From PALSA-1006 sp964571195 (GTDB lineage: Bacteria; Pseudomonadota; Gammaproteobacteria; Burkholderiales; Gallionellaceae): a DNA stretch of 64,000 nt. Below the pieces are notes generated by a model. The model was not told the DNA's origin and made no database searches. It saw nothing but the letters and a program-made list of their open reading frames with translations. The translations under genes were made by a program, and so were the position numbers. Location of the stretch: contig CAZNAD010000002.1 in NCBI GenBank assembly GCA_964571195.1, positions 1 to 64,000 of the forward strand, read 5' to 3'. Below, piece by piece: positions 1 to 7,814 of this stretch (its first letter is position 1; every line of letters begins with the position of its first letter).

Positions 1-899
1 ATGGTGCCGTCGAGCAGACCGGCGCGCAACGCGGCTTTGTCGCGCTGGCTGCGCAACGGCGGCGCAAGGTGGCAATTGGCATCGAAGAAGCCGATGTCGA
101 TCTCGGTCAGATGCACGTGATTCATCGACACATCGCATGTTACCAGCAAGCCCTCGCGTTTCGCGGTGCGGATCATCTCCACACCCATCGCACTGGAGAT
201 GCGGCAGATATGCAGCTTCACACCGGTCTCGCGCGCGAGCTGCAAGATGGTTGCCAGCGCGGTAGTTTCTGCCACGGAAGGGATGGGCGGTAAGCCCAAG
301 CGTGTCGCCACTTCGCCGTCATGTGCCACGCCGTTCTTGGCGAGGAAACTGTCCTGCGGGCGCAGCCACACGCGATAGCCGAAGGTCGCGGCGTACTGCA
401 TGGCACGCATCAACACGCGCGTGTCGGTGAGCGGTGCATCGGCCTGGCCGAAGGCTTTGCAACCTGCTTCGGTCAGCTCGATCATCTCGGTGAGTTCTGC
501 ACCCTTTAAGCCGTAGGTCAGCGCGCCAACCGGAAATACGCGCGCCTTATTGAGCAAGCGCGCACGATGTTTGAGCATCTCCACCAGCCCAGGCTCATCT
601 AAGGGTGGATCGGTATCGGGCGGACAAGACAGCGAGGTTACCCCGCCCGCCATCGCCGCATCCATTTCCGATTCCAGCGTGGCACGGTATTCGTAACCCG
701 GCTCGCGCAGGCGCGCGGCGACATCGACCAGACCCGGCATCACGATCATGCCGTTGGCATCGATCACTTGTTCGGCCACAAAACCTTGCGGCGCTTTGCC
801 GATGGCAGCGATGCGCTTGTCGACGATGAACACGTCCTGTTTCGCGTCGATCTTGTTGTGTGGGTCGATCAGGCGACCGTTCTTGATATGGATGTTCAT
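1..899 (-). CDS. pyrC': PyrC'-type dihydroorotase homologue, probably non-catalytic, truncated by window edge
   Basis: The 299 visible codons begin MNIHIKNGRLIDP and have the amidohydrolase layout of class I dihydroorotases, which close carbamoyl aspartate to dihydroorotate. Active enzymes carry a zinc-binding D-x-H-x-H-x-R-E-P-G motif after the first beta domain. Here the equivalent segment reads MPGLVDVAARLREPGYE, so both metal histidines are replaced by Ala and Arg. That is the pattern of PyrC' proteins of Pseudomonas, which have lost activity but are needed to assemble aspartate transcarbamoylase. The start codon overlaps the pyrB stop by four bases (ATGA), as described for pseudomonad pyrBC'. 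The C-terminus lies outside the window, so later active-site residues could not be inspected. Family is certain; the inactive role is inferred from the missing ligands and gene linkage. Confidence 0.85.
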   Translation of the reverse strand, partial: MNIHIKNGRLIDPHNKIDAKQDVFIVDKRIAAIGKAPQGFVAEQVIDANGMIVMPGLVDVAARLREPGYEYRATLESEMDAAMAGGVTSLSCPPDTDPPLDEPGLVEMLKHRARLLNKARVFPVGALTYGLKGAELTEMIELTEAGCKAFGQADAPLTDTRVLMRAMQYAATFGYRVWLRPQDSFLAKNGVAHDGEVATRLGLPPIPSVAETTALATILQLARETGVKLHICRISSAMGVEMIRTAKREGLLVTCDVSMNHVHLTEIDIGFFDANCHLAPPLRSQRDKAALRAGLLDGT

Positions 900-1852
900 T
901 GCTTGCCTCCCGCCAGCGTACTCATCACCGCCATGCGTACCGCGATACCGAAAGTGACCTGCGGCAGGATGACCGACTGCGCGCCGTCGGCCACGCTGGA
1001 GTCGATCTCAACACCACGATTCATTGGTCCCGGATGCATCACGATGGCATCGCTACGTGCCTGTGCCAGACGCTCCTGCGTGAGGCCGTAGTATTTGAAA
1101 TATTCCTGCGCCGACGGTAGCAACGCACCCTGCATGCGCTCGTTCTGCAGGCGCAGCATCATCACCACATCGACATCCTTCAATCCCTGCTCCATGTCGT
1201 GATAGACCTGCACACCGAGCTTCTCCACATGGGTAGGCAACAGCGTCTTGGGGGCGACCACGCGCACTTCCGGTACGCCCAGCGTGGTCAGCGCGTGGAT
1301 CTGCGAACGTGCCACGCGCGAGTGCAGGATGTCGCCGACGATGGCGATGCGCAGGTTGTGGAATTCTTTCTTGTAGTGGCGGATGGTGAACATATCCAAC
1401 AGCGCCTGGGTCGGGTGCGCGTGGCGTCCATCGCCGGCGTTGATCACATGGATGTCCGGTGCGACATGCTGTGCGATGAGGTGCGCGGCACCGCTGGTGG
1501 AATGGCGCACCACGAACATATCGGCATGCATCGCGCACAGGTTGTCCACGGTATCCAGCAGGGTCTCGCCCTTGCTGGTGCTGGAGGAGCCGATGTTGAG
1601 GTTGACTACGTCCGCCGACAGTTTCTTGGCAGCGATCTCGAAGGTGGTGCGGGTTCGTGTGCTGTTCTCGAAGAAGATGTTGAACACCGACTTGCCGTGC
1701 AGTAGCGGTACTTTCCTGATCTCGCGCCCTTCGGCCACGTTCACGAATTCGCCCGCTTTGTCGAGGATGTCGCGCAGGATACGCGCGGGGAGGCCTTCGG
1801 TGGAGAGCAGGTGTTGCAGCTCGCCGTTTTTGTTCAGTTGGGGATTGTTCAT
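896..1852 (-). CDS. pyrB: Aspartate carbamoyltransferase catalytic subunit
   Basis: Transfers the carbamoyl group from carbamoyl phosphate to L-aspartate, the committed step of pyrimidine synthesis, in the cytoplasm. The protein is 318 aa from the ATG at 1852 (MNNPQLNKNGEL). An upstream in-frame start at 1897 would add 15 residues encoded inside a repeat and is unlikely. Visible motifs are the carbamoyl-phosphate loop ENSTRTRTTFE, the HPTQALLDM segment and the C-terminal MHPGPMNRG motif. It overlaps pyrC' by four bases, implying translational coupling and a class A-type ATCase complex with the inactive dihydroorotase homologue. No pyrR or pyrI is visible next to it. Confidence 0.96.
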   Translation of the reverse strand: MNNPQLNKNGELQHLLSTEGLPARILRDILDKAGEFVNVAEGREIRKVPLLHGKSVFNIFFENSTRTRTTFEIAAKKLSADVVNLNIGSSSTSKGETLLDTVDNLCAMHADMFVVRHSTSGAAHLIAQHVAPDIHVINAGDGRHAHPTQALLDMFTIRHYKKEFHNLRIAIVGDILHSRVARSQIHALTTLGVPEVRVVAPKTLLPTHVEKLGVQVYHDMEQGLKDVDVVMMLRLQNERMQGALLPSAQEYFKYYGLTQERLAQARSDAIVMHPGPMNRGVEIDSSVADGAQSVILPQVTFGIAVRMAVMSTLAGGKQ

Positions 1853-1861
1853 TTCAAACCT

Positions 1862-1985
1862 TTCACCACGGAGATACAGAGACACAGAGAAAGGCAAAAA
1901 TATTTGGGGTTGTTAGCTTGATGCTTATTGTGGCTGGCAGACATCCGCAGACTCTCCTCTGTGCTCTCTGTGTCTCTGTGGTGAA
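1862..1985. repeat. Intergenic inverted repeat, family A copy 1
   Basis: The gap between pyrB and ruvX is almost filled by an imperfect palindrome. The left arm contains ACAGAGACACAGAG and the right arm contains CTCTGTGTCTCTGTGGTGAA, with about 55 bases between them. Two more copies with the same arms lie at 32868-33036 and 45857-45955. RNA from either strand could fold into a long hairpin. Similar short palindromes are scattered through many proteobacterial genomes; their function is not known to me. Confidence 0.85.
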
Positions 1986-1993
1986 CTTTGTTT

Positions 1994-2440
1994 TCAAGCG
2001 ACTTTCGCGGCGGCAGGTTCATCGAAATACGCTTGCAGTATCTGCTGTGCGGCATACTGGTCGATGAGGGATTTCTGCTTCCTGCCGTGTATCCCCTCCT
2101 CGTCCAGCACTGAGCTCGCGGCGGCGGAAGTATACCGCTCATCCACCAGTAACGTGGGCAAATCAAAACGGCCTTTGAGGCGGTTGGCAAAGCGGCGGCA
2201 CAGCGCAGTCATTTCGTGCGGCGTACCGTCATCGTTGCACGGCAGGCCGACCACTAGCGCGGCAGGCTGCCATTCCTTGAGCAAGGCGGCGATAGCGGCG
2301 AAGCGCGTATCGTTCTTATCATCGTTGATGGTGGTGAGCGGTTGTGCGGTGCCGGAGACGGTATTGCCTACCGCGATGCCGATGCGTTTAGTGCCGAAAT
2401 CGAATGCGAGTAACGTGCCGGAGGGGATGGGCTTAGTCAT
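1994..2440 (-). CDS. ruvX: RuvX/YqgF-family putative pre-16S rRNA nuclease
   Basis: A 148-aa RNase H-fold protein of the YqgF family, implicated in 5' end maturation of 16S rRNA. The N-terminal LAFDFGTKRIGIAVG is the family signature with the first catalytic Asp. VVGLP follows around residue 65, and the LLVDERYTSAAA segment supplies the next acidic residues. The start at 2440 (MTKPIPSG) fits the normal family length; a longer open frame upstream reads into yqgE and the repeat. It lies between yqgE and pyrB on the same strand, the usual yqgE-ruvX-pyrB order. Confidence 0.95.
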   Translation of the reverse strand: MTKPIPSGTLLAFDFGTKRIGIAVGNTVSGTAQPLTTINDDKNDTRFAAIAALLKEWQPAALVVGLPCNDDGTPHEMTALCRRFANRLKGRFDLPTLLVDERYTSAAASSVLDEEGIHGRKQKSLIDQYAAQQILQAYFDEPAAAKVA

Positions 2441-2448
2441 GCCAGAAT

Positions 2449-2520
2449 CAAAAATTGCCCTTCTCGTTTGCCTCCTCGCCCGCTTGCGGGAGAGGATTGA
2501 GGTGAGGGAAGCGGGCTTGC
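2449..2520. repeat. GC-rich palindromic repeat, family B copy 1
   Basis: The space between ruvX and yqgE holds a short repeat with the hairpin core CGCCCGCTTGCGGGAGAGG followed by GAGGTGAGGGAAG. Related copies occur at 25651-25755 (inside mutY), 37970-38012 and 47975-48050, all sharing CTCTCCCGC-like arms and a GAGGG-rich tail. It resembles widespread REP-like sequences of beta- and gammaproteobacteria. Confidence 0.75.
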
Positions 2521-2523
2521 CCG

Positions 2524-3087
2524 CTAGGCATGTCCTGCCTCTTCCGAAAGTGAAGCGAAATCGACGCCGAGCAGTGCCATCGCGGCGGGCAGTTTTTCGT
2601 CGGCGGGCAAGTCGAACAGGATGTGCTCGGTCGCGGGTACGCTGAGCCAAGCGTTCTGCGACAGCTCCTGCTCGAGCTGACCTTCCGACCAACCGGCATA
2701 TCCCAGCGTTACCAGCATGTGCTGCGGGCCTTGCCCTTCGCCCACGGCCTGCAGGATGTCTTTGGAAGTGGTGAGGCCGATCTTGTCGTTGATGTGCAGG
2801 GTGGATTGCCACGAAGAGCCGACCGCATCATGCAGCACGAAGCCTCGGTCGGTCTGCACCGGGCCGCCGAAATGAACCAGCACATCTTCGAGCTCGGTCG
2901 GTTTGAGCGGCATGTTGATCTGCGCGAACAACTCGCTCAGGGTGAGACTGATGGGACGGTTCACCACGATGCCCATCGCGCCCTGCTCGTTGTGCTCGCA
3001 CACGTAAGTGAGCGACTTGGCAAAGAAGGGGTCGGTCATCGCCGGCATGGCGATCAGAAAGTGGTGGCTGAGATCAAGTTGAGACAT
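2524..3087 (-). CDS. yqgE: YqgE/AlgH family protein (UPF0301)
   Basis: A 187-aa protein of the YqgE/AlgH (DUF179) family, whose biochemical role is unsettled. The start at 3087 (MSQLDLSHHFLIAMPAM) matches the family N-terminus. Family hallmarks are the early DPFFAKSLTYVCEH segment, GAMGIVVNRP near residue 40, the HFGGPVQTDRGFVLH block and a late GYAGWSEGQLEQEL segment. A longer open frame upstream has no family similarity. It sits upstream of ruvX and pyrB on the same strand. Confidence 0.95.
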   Translation of the reverse strand: MSQLDLSHHFLIAMPAMTDPFFAKSLTYVCEHNEQGAMGIVVNRPISLTLSELFAQINMPLKPTELEDVLVHFGGPVQTDRGFVLHDAVGSSWQSTLHINDKIGLTTSKDILQAVGEGQGPQHMLVTLGYAGWSEGQLEQELSQNAWLSVPATEHILFDLPADEKLPAAMALLGVDFASLSEEAGHA

Positions 3088-3190
3088 GCCGCTATTGTAA
3101 ACCGAAGGGGCGACTATGGACAGTTCCCGAGACGAGTTCGGGCCGGTTTCTGCACTGGGACTGGTTGCGCGTGATGCGGGCCGAAATGGC

Positions 3191-3206
3191 TGGTACAGAT
3201 ATTGCT
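3191..3206 (+). promoter_or_regulatory. Candidate sigma-54 promoter for the 3247 gene and nifF
   Basis: TGGTACAGATATTGCT has the invariant GG and GC separated by 10 bases and a perfect TTGCT -12 box. The -24 box is TGGTAC instead of TGGCAC. It sits about 40 bases upstream of the ATG at 3247, a sensible distance. No TGT-N10-ACA NifA site was found in the 100 bases upstream. The nifF-like gene downstream makes NifA/RpoN control plausible. Confidence 0.5.
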
Positions 3207-3246
3207 GAGGGTAGGGCTCCATCATTCATTTACGACAAGGTGCCCT

Positions 3247-3804
3247 ATGTTATTCGACGCTTATGAGAAAAAAGGTCTGCTGTTCAATATGAACTTCAAG
3301 GAAGCCGAAGGCAACTTCGCCTCCTATCGCGGTGATCTGGTTCTGGAACTGGGAGAGGTCGGTGATGCTCACGGCCATCTCAAACCTCCTGTGTTCACCA
3401 TCAAGAACACCGTCGTGCTGGCCGAAAATGACAAGATCAAACTCTATGTCGGTAGTCTGGATGAGCTCGCGCTGCTACCTAAAGTGCTGGACTATTACAA
3501 GGCCGATTTTGCGGCGGATGTTCGCCTCATCATGTTCGTGGTGAACATCAACAAGCCGCTGGTGATCGAACTGGACGGCCTCAGTATCGCGGCCATCGGC
3601 ATGCAGGAAGGTCTGATCTGGAATGAGTTGATCGACATTGCGGCGCTGGATAAGGGTGATTTCAAAGGCCAGTCACCCACACAAAAGATCGTGACCGTAT
3701 ACAAAGCCCTGTCCGACTACAAACCCAAGGGCGATAAAGTTTCGTTCACCGATGCACTGACACGTACCGTCGAGTTGAAGCGGGCCGGACGCGGGCCGGT
3801 GTGA
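3247..3804 (+). CDS. Conserved-looking protein of unknown function upstream of nifF
   Basis: A 185-aa soluble acidic protein with no signal peptide or membrane segment. The start at 3247 (MLFDAYEKKGLLFNMNF) is preceded by a candidate sigma-54 promoter. I do not recognise a domain. The protein has alternating hydrophobic strands (LVLELGEV, LIMFVVNINKPLVIEL) suggesting an alpha/beta fold and no cysteines or obvious catalytic motif. The flavodoxin gene starts 57 bases downstream on the same strand, so both are probably cotranscribed and this protein may work with the nitrogenase electron carrier. That link rests only on position. Confidence 0.75.
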   Translation: MLFDAYEKKGLLFNMNFKEAEGNFASYRGDLVLELGEVGDAHGHLKPPVFTIKNTVVLAENDKIKLYVGSLDELALLPKVLDYYKADFAADVRLIMFVVNINKPLVIELDGLSIAAIGMQEGLIWNELIDIAALDKGDFKGQSPTQKIVTVYKALSDYKPKGDKVSFTDALTRTVELKRAGRGPV

Positions 3805-3861
3805 TTTGTCGCTGCCGGTTGTCGCATTTGTGACAATCGGCAGCATCAAGCGGGAGCGAAA

Positions 3862-4404
3862 ATGTCACGCATTGGTCTTTTCTTTGCCAGCAGCACCGGC
3901 AACACCCGGCGCATCGCCAAGGCCATCAAAAAGCGTTATGACGATGACACCATGGCAGATGCCCTTAACGTCAACAAGGCGACGGCGGAGTTGGTGGCCG
4001 GATATTCGTATCTGATCTTTGGTACGTCGACTCTGGGCGGAGGCCAATTGCCCGGCCTTTCCACCGACTGTATGGGGGGCGGTTGGGAAGAATTTCTGCC
4101 GCAACTCCAAAATGTCGATTTTAGCGGCAAGACCGTCGCGTTGTTCGGCCTAGGTGATCAAAACAAATATCCCGATGAATTCGTGGATGCGATGGGCGAG
4201 CTATATCAGTTCGTCGTTGCGCGCGGGGCCAAAGTGGTCGGTCGATGGGCGGCGGATGATTATGATTTCATCTCCTCCAAGGCATTGGTGGAGGATGAAT
4301 TCGTCGGCCTTGCCTTAGATCAGGAGAATCAAAAGTTACTCACCGATACGCGGCTGGCCGCATGGCTGAAGCTGATCGCGCCGGAGTTTGGTCTGTCGTC
4401 CTGA
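3862..4404 (+). CDS. nifF: Long-chain flavodoxin, NifF type
   Basis: FMN-binding electron carrier predicted to reduce nitrogenase reductase. The 180-aa length equals that of Azotobacter NifF as I recall it. The P-loop for the FMN phosphate reads ASSTGNTRRIAK (residues 9-20). The isoalloxazine contacts fall in GTSTLGGGQLPG and FGLGDQNKYPDE, and the long-chain insertion plus the C-terminal APEFGLS are present. A nitrogenase role is favoured over general metabolism because of the close match to NifF and the nif genes elsewhere in the window. It is the second gene behind a candidate sigma-54 promoter. Confidence 0.88.
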   Translation: MSRIGLFFASSTGNTRRIAKAIKKRYDDDTMADALNVNKATAELVAGYSYLIFGTSTLGGGQLPGLSTDCMGGGWEEFLPQLQNVDFSGKTVALFGLGDQNKYPDEFVDAMGELYQFVVARGAKVVGRWAADDYDFISSKALVEDEFVGLALDQENQKLLTDTRLAAWLKLIAPEFGLSS

Positions 4405-4438
4405 TTTGCTGTGTTGGGCAGATCAAAACGACAGGTGT

Positions 4439-5599
4439 CTATTCTTGCGGTTTCGGTCTAGGGCGTTTGCCGACCTTCACTTGTACGACGAGTTCTGTCT
4501 GGTTGCGCCGCAGTTTGAGTACGACCACTTTGCCGGGTGTCAGCGCGGAGATGGTCTCCAGCATGGTGCTGGAATCGGTCAGGGCTTTTTCTGCGACATG
4601 GGTGAGGATGTCGCCAGCTTTGATACCGGCCTTGTCTGCCGGACTGTTACGCACAACCTCTGAAATCAGCACACCTTGCGTGTCGTGTAACTTGAACGAT
4701 TCGGCCAATTCCGGGGTGAGTTCCTGTACGGCGACACCGATCCAGCCGCGCGTGACCGAACCGGTCAGGATGATCTGCTCCATGATCTTTTTGGCGGTGC
4801 TGACCGGGATGGCAAAACCAATACCGAGAGAGCCGCCATTGGGCGAGTAGATGGCACTGTTGATACCGATCAAGTTGCCGTTCACATCGACCAGCGCACC
4901 GCCGGAGTTGCCGGGATTGATCGCCGCGTCGGTCTGGATGAAGTTTTCAAAAGTGTTCAATCCGAGATGGTTGCGTTTGAGCGCGCTGACGATGCCCATT
5001 GTGACGGTCTGTCCGACACCGAAGGGGTTGCCGATAGCCAGCACGATATCGCCGACGCGTGATTGTTCGGCATGGCCGAAGGTGATGGCGGGCAGATTGT
5101 TGGCAAGGTCGATCTTGATGACGGCCAGATCGGTCTCAGGATCTGAGCCGATGATGTGGCCCTTGGCATTGCGACCATCGGCTAGGGCGACCTCGATCTG
5201 ATCTGCCCCCTCGATAACATGGTGATTGGTGAGGATGTAGCCGTCGTGGCTGACGATGACCCCGGAACCGAGGCTGGAGCTTTGTTGCGGCTCCCCCTCC
5301 TCGAACTGGTCACCAAAGAAGAAACGGAAGCGCGGATCGTTCATGAACGGATGTGTTGGCGCTTTCACTTCATTGCTGGTGTAGATATTTACCACTGCGG
5401 GCATGACTTTTTGTGCGGCAGCACTGAATCCTGTAGTGGGGATCTGGCCGCTATGGTCAGCGGTGGCATTTTCATACAGCGTGACCACGCCGTTATGTGC
5501 CGCACTTGGCAACAAAGAGGGTTTCAGGGTTTGGATGATGAACAGAGCCGCCAGACCGATCGTGGTGGCTTGGGCGAACAAGAGCCAGAATTTGCGCAT
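4439..5599 (-). CDS. DegS/DegQ-like periplasmic serine protease with one PDZ domain
   Basis: A 386-aa trypsin-like (S1C, HtrA family) protease. Residues about 5-27 form an uncleaved-looking membrane anchor (WLLFAQATTIGLAALFII), so it is probably tethered to the periplasmic face. The catalytic triad is visible as His in LTNHHVIEG, Asp in ETDLAVIKID and Ser in GNSGGAL. One PDZ domain follows (about residues 280-370), with WIGVAVQEL and GIKAGDILTHV. One PDZ domain plus an anchor resembles DegS/AlgW, which starts the RseA/MucA cascade, rather than two-PDZ DegP. It is divergent from the Nif3-family gene, with 38 bases between them. Confidence 0.92.
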   Translation of the reverse strand: MRKFWLLFAQATTIGLAALFIIQTLKPSLLPSAAHNGVVTLYENATADHSGQIPTTGFSAAAQKVMPAVVNIYTSNEVKAPTHPFMNDPRFRFFFGDQFEEGEPQQSSSLGSGVIVSHDGYILTNHHVIEGADQIEVALADGRNAKGHIIGSDPETDLAVIKIDLANNLPAITFGHAEQSRVGDIVLAIGNPFGVGQTVTMGIVSALKRNHLGLNTFENFIQTDAAINPGNSGGALVDVNGNLIGINSAIYSPNGGSLGIGFAIPVSTAKKIMEQIILTGSVTRGWIGVAVQELTPELAESFKLHDTQGVLISEVVRNSPADKAGIKAGDILTHVAEKALTDSSTMLETISALTPGKVVVLKLRRNQTELVVQVKVGKRPRPKPQE

Positions 5600-5637
5600 G
5601 ATATGATGGACTCGGTAAATGGACTGGGGCGAATCGA

Positions 5638-6384
5638 ATGCAGTTAAATGAGTTGCGCGATTATATCGGAAGCTTGCTGGCCGTCGCCCGTTTTCGCGAC
5701 TATTGCCCGAACGGTGTGCAGGTAGAGGGGCGCTCCGAGGTGCTGCGTATCGCGACGGCGGTCTCCGCCTCGCAAGCCGTTCTCGAGGCTGCGACAGCCT
5801 GGCAGGCGGATGCGCTTATCGTGCACCACGGTTATTTCTGGCGCAACGAGGATGCCAGCATCACTGGCATCAAGAAACGTCGCATCGCGCATTTGTTGCA
5901 TCACGAGATGAGTCTGTTGGCCTATCACCTGCCGCTGGATGCCCATCCCGAGTTGGGAAACAACGCCCGCTTGGGAAAACAACTGGGCTGGCAGGAGCAG
6001 GGTCGATTCGGGGAACAGGAAATCGCCAGCTTTGGTACGTTGTTGCAGGTGCAGACATTAGCGCAGTTGGCGGCACAACTGACGACGGAGCTGAGGCATA
6101 CGCCGCTGGTCATTGGTGATTTGAGCCGAACTATCCATCGTATCGCTTGGTGCAGTGGCGGCGGGCAAGGTTATTTCGAGCAAGCCATCGCGCTGGGTGT
6201 GGACGCCTTCATCTCCGGCGAGATCTCCGAACAAAACGTACACATGGCACAAGAGGCCGGGGTGGCTTTTATCGCTGCCGGCCATCATGCGACCGAGCGG
6301 GGAGGTATACAGGCGCTGGGGAGTCATCTTGCCGCCCATTTTGGTATCGAGCAACGCTTTTTCGATCAGGACACACCGGTCTGA
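5638..6384 (+). CDS. Nif3/YbgI-like dinuclear metal-binding protein
   Basis: A 248-aa Nif3 family protein (DUF34, sometimes labelled GTP cyclohydrolase I type 2); its physiological reaction is unsettled. Metal-binding signatures are VHHGYFWR near residue 64 and the C-terminal AAGHHATERGG with its paired histidines and Glu. The DYCPNGVQVEG segment near the N-terminus is typical. Despite the name, the family is not specific to nitrogen fixation. The gene is divergent from the HtrA-like protease and upstream of the cytochrome genes. Confidence 0.93.
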   Translation: MQLNELRDYIGSLLAVARFRDYCPNGVQVEGRSEVLRIATAVSASQAVLEAATAWQADALIVHHGYFWRNEDASITGIKKRRIAHLLHHEMSLLAYHLPLDAHPELGNNARLGKQLGWQEQGRFGEQEIASFGTLLQVQTLAQLAAQLTTELRHTPLVIGDLSRTIHRIAWCSGGGQGYFEQAIALGVDAFISGEISEQNVHMAQEAGVAFIAAGHHATERGGIQALGSHLAAHFGIEQRFFDQDTPV

Positions 6385-6587
6385 AGCAGTCGTTGCATTC
6401 CGCTCAGTCGTTGCGTAGTATTCTCCCTCGAAGGTCAATTCTCAGGATTGGCCTTTTTGTTAACAGGGTCTTTGATGCCTCGCTTGTTGGGGGCGTGTCG
6501 TGGGGCAGCGCCGTTCCGCTGCACAGGCGGGACTGGTGGTTTCTCTGCGTCAAAGGGTGAGCGATCAGAAATAAAAGGGGAGAAGGC

Positions 6588-7016
6588 ATGAAAATTAGAA
6601 AGTTGTTGGGCGGGGCGATGTTGGCTGCGCTTTCGTTCAATGTACTGGCGGCGGTAAATGATTCGTCCGCACCGGAGCAGGGATCGCTCAAGGTGTTGAG
6701 CAAAGAGGAGGTGAGCTTCAAGAATGATGTGCAGCCTATCCTGCACGATTATTGCGTGAATTGTCATATGCCGGGGGGTAAAGGTTATCTCAAGAGTGGC
6801 CTCGATCTGACTTCGTATGACAATCTCATGAAGGGAACCAAATTCGGCAAGGTCGTCATTCCCGGCAATAGCGAAGTCAGCACTTTCACCAAGCTGCTTA
6901 CTGGCACCAACAAGGGTTTGAAAATGCCAGCCGGACTCAATGCGGGCGGTACATTGGATCGTCAGTACATTTTGACTTTGCGCAAATGGGTCAAGCAGGG
7001 TGCCAAAAACAATTGA
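6588..7016 (+). CDS. Small periplasmic c-type cytochrome
   Basis: A 142-aa protein with a Sec signal peptide (MKIRKLLGGAMLAALSFNVLA) and one heme motif CVNCH around residue 63. The sequence around it (VQPILHDYCVNCHMPGGKGYLKSG) resembles the planctomycete-type cytochrome c domain found in many proteobacteria. A C-terminal Met (LKMPAG) could be the distal ligand. It precedes petABC by about 200 bases, so it may be an electron acceptor or partner of the bc1 complex, but separate transcription is possible. A good Shine-Dalgarno (GGGGAGAAGG) precedes the start. Confidence 0.88.
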   Translation: MKIRKLLGGAMLAALSFNVLAAVNDSSAPEQGSLKVLSKEEVSFKNDVQPILHDYCVNCHMPGGKGYLKSGLDLTSYDNLMKGTKFGKVVIPGNSEVSTFTKLLTGTNKGLKMPAGLNAGGTLDRQYILTLRKWVKQGAKNN

Positions 7017-7217
7017 CCGTGCCAAGGTTTGCCGCAGCTAAGTTAGCTGTGTAGTATTCATCGTTGGCACAGGGGGGGCCGGCTGGCAGCAGCCTTTTCG
7101 TCCATAACAAAAATTCAATACGGACGATCATCTCCACTACCGGATGGAATACCTTGATGCAAGCACAGGGCGGCAGTCTTTTAACGATTAGATGCTTTAA
7201 CAGAAGGGATGAGGGAA

Positions 7218-7814
7218 ATGACTGATAATGTGGATCACAGCAAGCGGCGACTATTGATCGCCGCCACGACAGCGGCGGGTGGTGTGGCTGCGGCAGGTGC
7301 CGGCGCACCGTTCGTTTTGAGTTTGATGCCGAGTGAGCGAGCCAAAGCAGCGGGCGCACCGGTCGAGGTGGATATCGGCGCAATCGAGCCGGGCACCATG
7401 ATTAGTATCGAATGGCAGGGCAAGCCGGTGTGGATCGTACGCCGCACTAAAGAGATGCTGGACTTGCTGGCTAATCACGATGGCGACTTGGCCGACCCAT
7501 CATCATCGGTTCCCCAGCAGCCTGATTACTGTAACAACCCCACCCGCTCGATCAAACCTGAAGTCCTCGTGGTATTGGGAATCTGCACCCATTTAGGCTG
7601 CTCGCCGACCTTCCGTCCCGAAGTCGCTCCGGCTGATCTGGGTTCAAACTGGGCGGGTGGCTGGTTCTGCCCATGCCACGGCTCCCGTTTCGATCTGGCG
7701 GCACGCGTGTTCAAGGGCGTTCCCGCACCTACCAACCTCATCATCCCGCCGCACAAATATCTGAGCGAGACACGCTTGTTGATTGGGGACGATAGCAAGG
7801 GAGCCAAAGCATGA
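7218..7814 (+). CDS. petA: Ubiquinol-cytochrome c reductase Rieske iron-sulfur subunit
   Basis: The high-potential 2Fe-2S subunit of the bc1 complex, moving electrons from ubiquinol to cytochrome c1 at the periplasmic face. The two cluster motifs are CTHLGC and CPCHGS. The N-terminus has RRLLIAATTAAGG followed by a hydrophobic stretch, the Tat-type signal anchor of Rieske proteins. I chose the ATG at 7218 (198 aa), with GAGGGA just upstream; an ATG at 7209 would add three residues. The stop overlaps the petB start (ATGA). Confidence 0.96.
   Translation: MTDNVDHSKRRLLIAATTAAGGVAAAGAGAPFVLSLMPSERAKAAGAPVEVDIGAIEPGTMISIEWQGKPVWIVRRTKEMLDLLANHDGDLADPSSSVPQQPDYCNNPTRSIKPEVLVVLGICTHLGCSPTFRPEVAPADLGSNWAGGWFCPCHGSRFDLAARVFKGVPAPTNLIIPPHKYLSETRLLIGDDSKGAKA

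Noticed and set aside
3088..3190. Possible NifA site upstream of the 3191 sigma-54-like promoter
   Set aside because: The only TGT in this region is not followed by ACA after ten bases.
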